From: JAICSD01 sp035637115
GTDB lineage: Bacteria; Acidobacteriota; Vicinamibacteria; Vicinamibacterales; 2-12-FULL-66-21
NCBI GenBank assembly: GCA_035637115.1
Contig: DASPXV010000019.1
Location: forward strand, 1 to 64,000
DNA: 64,000 bases
Reading direction: 5' to 3'
Shown here one piece after another: positions 1 to 7,899 of this stretch. The first letter of the stretch is position 1, and each line of letters begins with the position of its first letter. Under the pieces are notes generated by a model. The model ran no database searches. It was given only the letters and a program-made list of their open reading frames with translations, and was not told where the DNA came from. The position numbers and the translations under genes are program-made.

Positions 1-1
1 A

Positions 2-60
2 ACCGCAGAGCGCGCAAAGCACGCTGAGAAAAACTTTGACTCTGCGGTCTTTGCGTTCTC
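2..60. repeat. Short inverted/repeated words at the left window edge
   Basis: ACCGCAGAG at 2-10 is the exact reverse complement of CTCTGCGGT at 40-48, and CGCAAAG at 13-19 is the reverse complement of CTTTGCG at 49-55. The two pairs are not nested, so this is a cluster of related words (CTCTGCGGT, CTTTGCG, TTCTC) on both strands and not one clean hairpin. It lies just downstream of the stop of the E1 gene. It has no T-run, so I do not call it a terminator. Confidence 0.5.
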
Positions 61-81
61 GGCGGTAAAACGTCGATGTTC

Positions 82-2214
82 TCAGTATCGTGCGGTGTCG
101 CGTATGGCCTTCAGGATGTCTGACGACTGCGGGAGGATGGCTTCCTCGAGATCCGGACAGTAAGCGACCGGCACGTTCTTCGCACCGACGCGCCGGATGG
201 GCGCGTCGAGGTGCTCGAACAGCTCGCCCGCGATTCGCGCGGCGATTTCCGCGCCGAAGCCACACATCACCTGATCCTCGTGCGCGATCACGACGCGGTT
301 GACGCGTTTCACGTGCGCGGCGATCGCCTCCCAGTCGTACGGAACGATGGTGCGCAGATCGAGGACCGCGACGCTGAAGTGATCTTTCTCGGCCTGCTGC
401 GCCGCCAGCAGCGATCGCTGCACGAGCGCGCCCCAGGTGACGACGACCACGTGATCTCCCTCGCGGCGCAGGCTCGCCTTGCCGAAGGGAATCATGAAGT
501 CTTTGCCGGGATACTCGCCCTTGTTGTACGTCTGGCGATAGAGATGCTTGTGCTCGAGGAAGAGCACGGGATCGTCACAGCGGATCGACGTGCGCAGCAG
601 ACCCGCCGCATCGACCGCATTCGACGGGTACACGACCCGGATGCCGGGGCAGTGCGCGAAGATGCTCTCGCCCGATTGCGAGTGGTACGGCGCGCCGCCG
701 CGCAGGTATCCGCCGATTGCGGTGCGGATCACCATCGGGCACGAGAATGCGTTGTTTGAGCGATAGCGCAGCATCGACATCTCGTCGCGGAGCTGCATCA
801 TGGCGGGCCAGATGTAATCGAAGAACTGTATCTCGACGACCGGCTTGATTCCGCGGACAGCCATTCCGACCGCCCGCCCGATAATGTTTGCCTCGGCCAG
901 CGGCGAGTTGAAGACGCGCGTGCTGCCGTACGCGCGCTGCAATCCGTGCGTGACCTTGAAGACGCCCCCCTTGCCGGGCACCGACTCGAGCGCGGACTCG
1001 CGGCTGCAATCGGCGACATCCTCGCCGAACACGACGATGCGCGGATCGCGCGCCATTTCATCTTTCAGCGTGCGATTGATCGCGGCGACCATCGTGTCGG
1101 GCTTGCCTTGCGGATTGGGCTCCGTGCTGAACGCGGAGGACGTCGGATCGACGCTCGGCGAGTAGACGTACAGCGCCGCCGTGTCGCGCGACGGCTTCTC
1201 GGATTGCCTGGCCATGTCCGCAGCCGCATTGATCTCGAGCTCGACCTCGCGGACGAGATCCTTCAACTCGGCTTCCGTCGCGATCCCGTCCGAGACGATC
1301 AACGTCGCCAGGCGCGTGATGGGATCGCGCTTCGCTTCTGCGGCGCGTTCCTCCGCCGTCTTGTACAACTTCTCGTCGTCCGACAGAGAATGCGAGTACG
1401 GACGAATCACCTTCGCGTGCACGAGCGCGGGACCCTTGCGCTCGCGCGCATATTTCACCGCCGCGTCCATCGCTTTGTAGGAGCCGAGGAACTCCGTGCC
1501 ATCGATGCTCTGCACGAACAGACCCGGAAAGGATGTCACGAGCTTCGAGATGTCCCCACCCGGCGTCTGGACTTCAACCGGCACGGAGATCGCGTAGCCG
1601 TTGTCCTCGACGACGAACACGACCGGAAGCTTCAGCGTGCACGCGGAGCTCAATGACTCCCAGAATTCTCCTTCGCTCGTCGAGCCTTCGCCGATCGACA
1701 GGTAAACGACTTCATCGGACTTGAAGCGCGACTCGCGATTCTCGATCTCCGTGACTTTTTCGTAGAGGCGCCCGGCTTCAGCCGTGCCGATGGCGTGCAG
1801 ACACTGAGTGCCGGTGGGACTGGACTGCGACACGATATTGAGCCGCGTGTGGCCCCAGTGCGACGGCATCTGGCGGCCGCCGGAGTTCGGATCGTCCTTC
1901 GCGCCCACCGCGCTGAGGAGCATTTCGAGCGGCGTCATACCGAGCGTGAGGCACAGCGCGCGATCGCGATAATAAGGATGGAACCAGTCGTGACCCGGCT
2001 TCAGCACCATGCCGGCCGCCGTAAGGACCGCCTCGTGTCCCGCGCCGCTGATCTGGAAGAAGATCAGGCTCTGGTTTTTCAGCTGGATCTCCTTGTCATC
2101 CAGCTTGCGCGACAACACCATCGTCCTGTACGCGCGGAGTAAATCCTTCGCGGACAGGCCCTCGTACGTACGTGCCGGTGCGTCCTTCGTCGCGGTGGCT
2201 TTCATCGACGACAT
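82..2214 (-). CDS. Fused 2-oxoacid dehydrogenase E1 component (alpha-beta fusion), branched-chain type
   Basis: Predicted thiamine-diphosphate-dependent E1 of a 2-oxoacid dehydrogenase complex, most like branched-chain 2-oxoisovalerate dehydrogenase. It would decarboxylate a 2-oxoacid and pass the acyl group to E2 lipoate in the cytoplasm. The 710-residue chain joins both subunits. The alpha half (about 1-345) has the ThDP/Mg site at 175-210, which begins G-E-G where the textbook motif is G-D-G and ends E-D-N-G-Y. The beta half (about 375-710) has the VFGEDVA block and the C-terminal transketolase-like domain. Separate subunits would be about 340 residues each; fused E1 proteins of about 700 residues are known in several phyla. 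Start is ATG 2214, with ATG 2205 as an alternative. No E2 or E3 gene is in the window, so the exact substrate is uncertain. Confidence 0.88.
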   Translation of the reverse strand: MSSMKATATKDAPARTYEGLSAKDLLRAYRTMVLSRKLDDKEIQLKNQSLIFFQISGAGHEAVLTAAGMVLKPGHDWFHPYYRDRALCLTLGMTPLEMLLSAVGAKDDPNSGGRQMPSHWGHTRLNIVSQSSPTGTQCLHAIGTAEAGRLYEKVTEIENRESRFKSDEVVYLSIGEGSTSEGEFWESLSSACTLKLPVVFVVEDNGYAISVPVEVQTPGGDISKLVTSFPGLFVQSIDGTEFLGSYKAMDAAVKYARERKGPALVHAKVIRPYSHSLSDDEKLYKTAEERAAEAKRDPITRLATLIVSDGIATEAELKDLVREVELEINAAADMARQSEKPSRDTAALYVYSPSVDPTSSAFSTEPNPQGKPDTMVAAINRTLKDEMARDPRIVVFGEDVADCSRESALESVPGKGGVFKVTHGLQRAYGSTRVFNSPLAEANIIGRAVGMAVRGIKPVVEIQFFDYIWPAMMQLRDEMSMLRYRSNNAFSCPMVIRTAIGGYLRGGAPYHSQSGESIFAHCPGIRVVYPSNAVDAAGLLRTSIRCDDPVLFLEHKHLYRQTYNKGEYPGKDFMIPFGKASLRREGDHVVVVTWGALVQRSLLAAQQAEKDHFSVAVLDLRTIVPYDWEAIAAHVKRVNRVVIAHEDQVMCGFGAEIAARIAGELFEHLDAPIRRVGAKNVPVAYCPDLEEAILPQSSDILKAIRDTARY

Positions 2215-2228
2215 TATATAATCCCCCG

Positions 2229-2591
2229 GTGCCGCCCCCCGTCAGTCTCTATCGCTGGGACGAGCTCGCGCTCGAGAAGGTCACGGAGATGATCTCACGC
2301 AAGATCGTCACCGGTGAACGCGAAATGCTGGCCCAGATTTACCTCAAAAAGGGGGCGCTCGTGCCGATGCACAACCACGAGAGCGAGCAGATGACCTACG
2401 TGCTGCAGGGGGCGCTCAAGTTCCTGATCGGCGGCGAGGAGATCACCGTCCGCGAAGGGGAAGTCCTCCACATCCCCTCGTGGGTGGAGCACCAGGCGGA
2501 AGCGCTCGACGACACGTTCGAATTGGACGTCTTCGCACCCATCCGGCAGGACTGGCTGGATCACACCGATTCGTACTTCCATAGAGAATAG
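2229..2591 (+). CDS. Small single-domain cupin protein
   Basis: A 120-residue cupin with one beta-barrel domain. The first metal motif reads H-N-H-x-x-E-Q followed by Y-V-L-x-G, and the second reads P-S-W-V-E-H, so a bound divalent metal is likely. I chose GTG 2229 because an in-frame ATG at 2172 would put 43 bases inside the divergent E1 gene and add a non-cupin N-terminus. Six bases separate its stop from the next gene, so the two are probably one transcript. Cupins of this size include small enzymes and sensors, and nothing here shows the substrate. Confidence 0.8.
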   Translation: MPPPVSLYRWDELALEKVTEMISRKIVTGEREMLAQIYLKKGALVPMHNHESEQMTYVLQGALKFLIGGEEITVREGEVLHIPSWVEHQAEALDDTFELDVFAPIRQDWLDHTDSYFHRE

Positions 2592-2597
2592 GATTTA

Positions 2598-3371
2598 GTG
2601 TCTCGCGCAGCGCTCGTGTGCGCGGCCAGCAAGGGGCTCGGTCGCGCGTCGGCGGAGGCGCTGGCGCGCGACGGCTTTCGCGTTGCCATCTGCGCGCGCG
2701 GCGCTGAGGCGCTGGCGCGGACGGCCGAAGAAATCAATGCTGCCGGCGGCGACGTTGTCGCCGTCCAGGCGGATCTGTCAAAGCGGGAAGAGATTGATCG
2801 CGTCATCGCGACCACCGTCGAGAAGCTTGCCGGTCTCGACGTGCTCGTGACGAACACTGGCGGACCGCCGTCGGGGCCCTTCATGTCGCTCGACGAGCGC
2901 GTATGGGCCGAGGCGATCGACTCGCTGTTGCTCAGTGTCGTGCGGCTCTGCCGGGCGGCGATTCCTCACATGCAGCGCCGCGGCGGCGGGCGCATCATCA
3001 ACATCACATCGATCTCGGTGAAGCAGCCGATCGAAGGTCTGGTGCTGTCGAACGCGCTCAGGTCGGCGGTGACCTCACTCGCCAAAACGCTCTCAGTGGA
3101 GCTTGCGCCGCACAACATTCTCGTCAACTGCGTGGCGCCCGGTTATACGCGCACGGATCGCGTCGTCGAATTGTCGGAGCAGGCCGCGGCACGGGAAGGG
3201 ACGACAGCCGACGTCATCGAACAGCGAACGATTGCGAGAATTCCGCTCGGACGCATGGGAGAGCCGAGGGAACTCGGCGAGGTGGTCGCGTTCCTTGCGT
3301 CGCCCGCCGCGTCATTCGTGACCGGCGTGACGATTCCCGTCGATGGAGGCTGGACGCGCGGACTGGTCTAG
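2598..3371 (+). CDS. Atypical short-chain dehydrogenase/reductase (SDR)
   Basis: A 257-residue Rossmann-fold SDR starting at GTG 2598. The nucleotide-binding turn is A-S-K-G-L-G (10-15), NTGG (86-89) stands in for the usual NNAG, and the C-terminal PVDGGW is typical. Ser138 is present, but the expected catalytic Tyr and Lys positions are Ser151 and Arg155. This fits the SDR subgroup resembling 3-oxoacyl-ACP reductase that lacks a perfect catalytic tetrad (cd05344 type, from memory). It may still bind NAD(P) while using another mechanism. It follows the cupin by six bases and ends tail to tail with the rhomboid gene, the two stops sharing a CTAG. Confidence 0.85.
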   Translation: MSRAALVCAASKGLGRASAEALARDGFRVAICARGAEALARTAEEINAAGGDVVAVQADLSKREEIDRVIATTVEKLAGLDVLVTNTGGPPSGPFMSLDERVWAEAIDSLLLSVVRLCRAAIPHMQRRGGGRIINITSISVKQPIEGLVLSNALRSAVTSLAKTLSVELAPHNILVNCVAPGYTRTDRVVELSEQAAAREGTTADVIEQRTIARIPLGRMGEPRELGEVVAFLASPAASFVTGVTIPVDGGWTRGLV

Positions 3372-4120
3372 TGAACGTTGCGGTCCCAGCGCGCTTTTTC
3401 TGAGCGCCCGCCAGAATAGATATCAAACTTGCGGCGCATCCGGTTCATCTTCCACTTCAGGTAGCGGTATTTGATCTCCGCGCCGAAGCCGCCGCGTCCA
3501 CCCTGCAGGTAGAGATAACCGACAACGAGGCCTGAAAGATGCGTCGTTGCGGCGACGGTCCCGCCTCCCTCGATCGACGTGAGGAACGCGATCGCGCCGA
3601 GGATCATGACGAAGTACTTCGCGGGTACCGGGAAGAACAGGAACATCAGGATCGGACGGTCGGGGAAGTACAGTGCGTACGCGAGCAGCAAGCCGTATAG
3701 CGCGCCAGACGCGCCGATGATCGTCACGTCGTACGTGGCGTGCGTCGCGCCGAATGGCAGCAACGCAATTACGACGGATAGGAGGGCCGCGCCGACGCCG
3801 GTGACGAAGTAGTACTTGACGAAGAAACGCGTCCGCCACATCCGCTCCAGCTCAACGCCGAACATCCAGAGGATGAGCATGTTGAACAGGATGTGGGTCG
3901 GGTTGCGCGCGTGCAAGAACATGTAGGTCACGGGCTGCCACAGCCAGCGCGCCTCGATGACCTGTTTGGGGACCAGCCCGAGCCAGTCGACGATGACGGG
4001 AAAAATGAGCGAAGCGACGTACATGCCGATGTTCGCCCAGAGCAACATCCGCACGGCGGGTGTTACGGGTCCGGGGCCGAAGGAATAGGCGACCGTCGAC
4101 AGACGGGGACTGCGCGGCAT
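3368..4120 (-). CDS. Rhomboid family intramembrane serine protease
   Basis: A 250-residue polytopic membrane protein with rhomboid hallmarks: H76-x3-N80 (HILFN) in the second core helix, the nucleophile motif GASG at 136-139 (Ser138), and the partner histidine in THLSGL (His194). It would cleave membrane-protein substrates within or near the bilayer. A basic tail (about 215-250, rich in Lys and Arg) should face the cytoplasm. I prefer ATG 4120; an in-frame ATG at 4153 would start four bases after the upstream MFS stop. It lies directly downstream of the MFS gene on the same strand. Substrates cannot be told from the sequence. Confidence 0.88.
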   Translation of the reverse strand: MPRSPRLSTVAYSFGPGPVTPAVRMLLWANIGMYVASLIFPVIVDWLGLVPKQVIEARWLWQPVTYMFLHARNPTHILFNMLILWMFGVELERMWRTRFFVKYYFVTGVGAALLSVVIALLPFGATHATYDVTIIGASGALYGLLLAYALYFPDRPILMFLFFPVPAKYFVMILGAIAFLTSIEGGGTVAATTHLSGLVVGYLYLQGGRGGFGAEIKYRYLKWKMNRMRRKFDIYSGGRSEKARWDRNVH

Positions 4121-4156
4121 TACGAAAGATCCATCAGCAATCGTACCACGCAAATC

Positions 4157-5317
4157 TCACGCCGATGGCTGCGCCCGCAGGTCAACCGGCGCCCGGGCAG
4201 GCAGCCAGGTCGATACCGCCGCCGCGAGCAGTGGAATGAACGCCAAACCAAACAGCGTACGTTCGATTCCATAACGGTCTGCGATCCAGCCCACAACAGG
4301 CACGCTGAAACCGCCCATTCCCCACGCGAAGCCCATCATCAGCGACGACACGGTCGCCGCGCTGACCGGCGCGAGCGCCTGGCCGAACACGACGTTCACC
4401 GGCAGCGTGGACTGCAGGAAGAAGCCGCCGATGCACAGCGCGACCACGAACGGCCAGCCCGACAGCACCGTCGATGCGACCAGGAATGGCATCGCAAGCA
4501 CGAGCGACCATGCGATAACGCTGCGCGGCCCGAACCGATCCGCCGCCGGGCCACCCAGGAATCCTCCAGCGCCGCTCGCGAACAAATATGCCGCAATGAT
4601 CGCGCCGGCTTCCGACAACGTCAGGCCCCTGCGCGTGAGCATCACCGGCACGTAGGTCGCGAAGGCGAGCGACGCGAGCGTACGGAGTACGACGATTGCG
4701 TAGAGCAGGCCGAGCGGCTTCGCGTACGGCCGCAGCGCTCGAAATCCTGCCGTGCCTTCGTGGTGGACCGGGATCGGTGGCACGCGTGTGAGAAAGAACG
4801 CAATCACGATCAGACCGGGGACCGCCAGGAACGGCGTCCACGCCAGACCGAGATGCTGCGCCGCCGGCGCGAACAGCAACGGCCCCATCGAGAACCCCAG
4901 CGTGCCTCCGGTGATGTGCACGGACATCGCGAGGCCGCGATGATTGCCGCCAAGCCGATGCGCCAGTGCGGCCGCCGGCGGATGAAAGGCGGCGGCCCCG
5001 AGACCGCCGAAGATCAGCACCGCCGCGAGCAACGGAATTGTCGGCGCAACACCGACAAGGCTCAGCACGCTCACCGCAACGACGGGGCCGATCATCACGA
5101 GCAGGCGCGGCCGCCAGCGATCCGCGATGTGGCCGAATCCCACTTGCGCGACTGACGCCGCCATCTGATACAGCATCGTCAGTGTTCCCGCGGCCGCCAG
5201 CGAGAGATGTAACTTCGGGATTAACAGCGGGAGGAGGGGTGCGTAGATGTTGCCGTAGCCGTCTACCATGAAGTGTGCGCTGGCCATCAGCAGCACGGTG
5301 GGATGTATCCGCCTCAA
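4157..5317 (-). CDS. MFS transporter, fosmidomycin-resistance (Fsr)-like
   Basis: A 386-residue major facilitator superfamily protein with 12 predicted hydrophobic segments in two halves. The start (M-R-R-I-H-P-T-V-L-L-M-A-S-A-H, then V-D-G-Y-G) and the G-H-I-A-D-R-W-R loop between helices 2 and 3 resemble Fsr-type drug/proton antiporters. A sugar or metabolite exporter is also possible. Upstream is a 185-bp gap that probably carries its promoter. The rhomboid gene follows within 36 bp and is likely co-transcribed. Confidence 0.8.
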   Translation of the reverse strand: MRRIHPTVLLMASAHFMVDGYGNIYAPLLPLLIPKLHLSLAAAGTLTMLYQMAASVAQVGFGHIADRWRPRLLVMIGPVVAVSVLSLVGVAPTIPLLAAVLIFGGLGAAAFHPPAAALAHRLGGNHRGLAMSVHITGGTLGFSMGPLLFAPAAQHLGLAWTPFLAVPGLIVIAFFLTRVPPIPVHHEGTAGFRALRPYAKPLGLLYAIVVLRTLASLAFATYVPVMLTRRGLTLSEAGAIIAAYLFASGAGGFLGGPAADRFGPRSVIAWSLVLAMPFLVASTVLSGWPFVVALCIGGFFLQSTLPVNVVFGQALAPVSAATVSSLMMGFAWGMGGFSVPVVGWIADRYGIERTLFGLAFIPLLAAAVSTWLPARAPVDLRAQPSA

Positions 5318-5397
5318 TATCGAGTGCTCACTTCCGGGCAGCGTACCACAGCGAACAGGGCGTCCCGGTGCCGGACGGTTTGTTAACTGTGTAAACG

Positions 5398-5426
5398 AAA
5401 AAGGCCCCCACCTTTCAGTGGAGGCC
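5398..5426 (-). terminator. Rho-independent terminator of the YqeY-domain gene
   Basis: Read on the minus strand, a 9-bp stem with one mismatch (GGCCTCCAC with GTGGGGGCC, 5403-5426) and a 6-nt loop is followed at once by TTTTT (5402-5398). It sits 77 bp past the stop of the YqeY-domain gene and before the MFS gene. The rest of the 185-bp gap (5318-5502) shows no gene; the MFS promoter is expected there but I could not pick a clear one. Confidence 0.75.
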
Positions 5427-5502
5427 CCATGGAGGATGGATGAGAGGCTTGTGCGTTGCCTTTCAAAATGATTAGACGGAGCGCGCGCGAAAAAGTTTGT
5501 AT

Positions 5503-5952
5503 TCAGCCGGCGAGTTTTTTCCTGACGATTTCGTTCACAGTTTTGCCATCCGCGGACTTGCCCGTCAGGGCGCTCATCACGGCTTTCATCACTCTGCCCA
5601 TATCCTTCGCGCTGGTGGCGCCCGTCTCCTTGATTGTGGCGTCGACGGCCTGCTCGATCTCGGCTGTACTGGCAGCGGGCGGCGCGTACTTCTCGAGGAT
5701 CGAGAGCTCCGCCGTTTCCTTCTCGACGAGATCGTTGCGGCCTCCCGCTTTGAACTGTTCGATCGAATCGCGGCGTTGTTTAATCAGCGAGGCGAGCACC
5801 TGCTGCGCCTCCGGTTCTTCGAGCGCGCGTCCTTTTGCGACTTCGCCATTCATCAGCGCCGCCTTGACCATGCGCAGCGCGGACAGCCGCGCGGCGTCGC
5901 GCGCTTTCATTGCCGCGGTGATGTCCTGCGCGATCTGTTCGGTGAGTTTCAT
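5503..5952 (-). CDS. GatB/YqeY domain-containing protein
   Basis: A 149-residue soluble helical protein of the YqeY family. It starts with L-x-E-x-I-x-x-D and has the core blocks L-R-M-V-K-A-A-L, the R-R-D-S-I-E-Q-F region, and E-L-S-I-L-E-K-Y-x-P-P. Its C-terminal half (K-D-M-G-R-V-M-K-A-V) matches the tRNA-binding tail domain of GatB, the amidotransferase that makes Asn-tRNA and Gln-tRNA. Free-standing YqeY proteins have no firmly established role. A terminator lies downstream. Confidence 0.9.
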   Translation of the reverse strand: MKLTEQIAQDITAAMKARDAARLSALRMVKAALMNGEVAKGRALEEPEAQQVLASLIKQRRDSIEQFKAGGRNDLVEKETAELSILEKYAPPAASTAEIEQAVDATIKETGATSAKDMGRVMKAVMSALTGKSADGKTVNEIVRKKLAG

Positions 5953-5994
5953 CCCGCTATCCTACCAAGCCCTGTGCCGCCGGACCGACAAGCT

Positions 5995-7899
5995 TTACCC
6001 AAGCGCGTTCCACCAGTTGTGAAAGCCCGTCGAGATCGCGGCCGCGAGGAACACGGCTGCCGCGGCACGCCACATGGTGCGGTTCAGCGGCCAGGCCTCG
6101 TTCCATGCCCATGCCGCGCCGTATGCGGCGGCAATGGCGAGCACCGGAACCGCCGCGAGGTAGTAGCGCATATCGACCGGCGTCAGGACGCCGACCACGA
6201 GGAACAGGACGCACGACGCCGTCCATCCGCCAAGGACGATCGCGAGGCGATCCGGGCTCGCCCGCCGCATCATCTCCGTCGTTCCGAGGAAGGCAAATAA
6301 CAGCACAGGGGCGCCGATGTAGATTCCCAGCGAATACGGGACGAGACGAAGCCGGTCGCCGACGGTGCGGCCCCCCGCATCCGACGCGGCCGTCGCCGTC
6401 TCGTGGCCGATTCGGGCGAACTCCGATCGGTAGGTTTCGATGAAGTGCGCGTAGTAGATTCCGACCGAGACGACAGCGGCGGCGACTGTCGCGACGAAGA
6501 TCACCGCGGCCGCACGCCGTCCATCAGCACCTCCGCGAATTGCGAACAGCGCTGCAGATGCGATCGTCGCGACGAACAGGATCGCCAAGGTACCCGTGTG
6601 CGACAGATACGCGATGGTGAGAACGATGGCGAGTGCCGCGCAGACGCGCCAGCGGCGGCGCGCGACGGCAGCGGCAGTCATCAATCCGAGCGCACCAACC
6701 GCGACCGATTGCGCGAACGCGTTCGTCAGATTTCCCGTCGTCAGCACGCCGAGTTCCACCGGAATCAGATGGTAGATGGCGACCGAAATCGCCGCCGCCA
6801 GACGGTTACGCCACGCGGAGTCCACGATCCGATAGAGGAGAAGGCCCGCGACCGCATCAACGGAGGTGGTCAGCGTGCGCAGAAGCGTGACGTCGGCGGC
6901 GCCGCGGCGCACCATGCCGGCGAACGCCGCCGCAAACACGTAGAGTCCCGGGGGATACGGAAAGGCGTAACCGCCCGGCGCGATCGACGTGAAATACAGA
7001 TTGCCGGCAAGCACGCCCTGGAAACGATGGGCCTGAAACATCGCATCGCCGATCGCCATGTTGGGGTGAAGCAGGACGAGCAACTTGAGCAAGAGGGCCG
7101 CCGCGGAAAACGCCGCTGCGAACCGCGCCGTGTTTCTCAGCGGCTTTCCTCGCCAGTACTGCAGCGTCAGCGATCCAACCGCGAGCGCGAGCGCGATCCC
7201 CACGCCGAGCCGAATCACGACGTCGGGGTAATTCGTGAATGGCCCAAAGCCACGCGCGATGACCGAGGCGGCACCAGCGCTGAGCAGAACGGCCCCGCCA
7301 ATGGCCGATCCCGCGGTGACGCCGAGCAGCGCAATGGCGCCTCCCATTGCGGCTGCCGACACCGACGCGGCGACGAGCGCAGGGCGCGGCACGAGCACCG
7401 TCCGCTCGGGTGTCAGCGTCAGGCGATCGAGAACGACGCCAAGCGGTCGCGGGTCGCCGGGTCCGGGGACGAACGTCGTGGATGGACGGAGACCGAGCGT
7501 GAGACCGCGGCGATCCGCGCGCGATGGAATCACGACATGCACGTCGATCCAGTCCAGCGAGGACTGCGCCGTCGCGATGGCGATGCCGTCAGCCAGAATC
7601 GTGACGTCAGGATTGGCGGCGCCCGGGCGTCCGCCTCGCATTCGCAGATCGAGCGACCAAGTGGCGCCGCGATCGAGCCCCGGCAGCCGGATCACCGCGT
7701 CGGCTCCGGTCCATGCGAAGGTCAGTGCCGTAGCCGGGTCGCGCTCTGGCGGATAGATGCCGGCGACATTGCGCGGAAGATCGCGATCGAATTCGACGCG
7801 CAGTGCGGAGTGCCACGCGTAGAAAAGCGCGACCCAGGCAGCGCCGAGAAGGCCGGCGAGCAGCGCGGCCGCTGCAGCGCGGCCGACGGCATTCGTCAT
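5995..7899 (-). CDS. GT-C type polytopic membrane protein, putative glycosyltransferase
   Basis: A 634-residue membrane protein: one N-terminal helix (about 7-30), a soluble domain of about 140 residues with beta-rich character (about 35-175), then roughly eleven hydrophobic helices to the C-terminus. Early in the helical part, I-G-D-A-M-F-Q-A-H-R precedes the Y-P-P-G-L-Y motif, an arrangement like GT-C enzymes that use polyprenyl-phosphate sugars. Clear catalytic assignment is not possible. It is the last gene of the minus-strand cluster and shares an ATGA overlap with the GT4 gene upstream, so they are translationally coupled. Confidence 0.6.
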   Translation of the reverse strand: MTNAVGRAAAAALLAGLLGAAWVALFYAWHSALRVEFDRDLPRNVAGIYPPERDPATALTFAWTGADAVIRLPGLDRGATWSLDLRMRGGRPGAANPDVTILADGIAIATAQSSLDWIDVHVVIPSRADRRGLTLGLRPSTTFVPGPGDPRPLGVVLDRLTLTPERTVLVPRPALVAASVSAAAMGGAIALLGVTAGSAIGGAVLLSAGAASVIARGFGPFTNYPDVVIRLGVGIALALAVGSLTLQYWRGKPLRNTARFAAAFSAAALLLKLLVLLHPNMAIGDAMFQAHRFQGVLAGNLYFTSIAPGGYAFPYPPGLYVFAAAFAGMVRRGAADVTLLRTLTTSVDAVAGLLLYRIVDSAWRNRLAAAISVAIYHLIPVELGVLTTGNLTNAFAQSVAVGALGLMTAAAVARRRWRVCAALAIVLTIAYLSHTGTLAILFVATIASAALFAIRGGADGRRAAAVIFVATVAAAVVSVGIYYAHFIETYRSEFARIGHETATAASDAGGRTVGDRLRLVPYSLGIYIGAPVLLFAFLGTTEMMRRASPDRLAIVLGGWTASCVLFLVVGVLTPVDMRYYLAAVPVLAIAAAYGAAWAWNEAWPLNRTMWRAAAAVFLAAAISTGFHNWWNALG

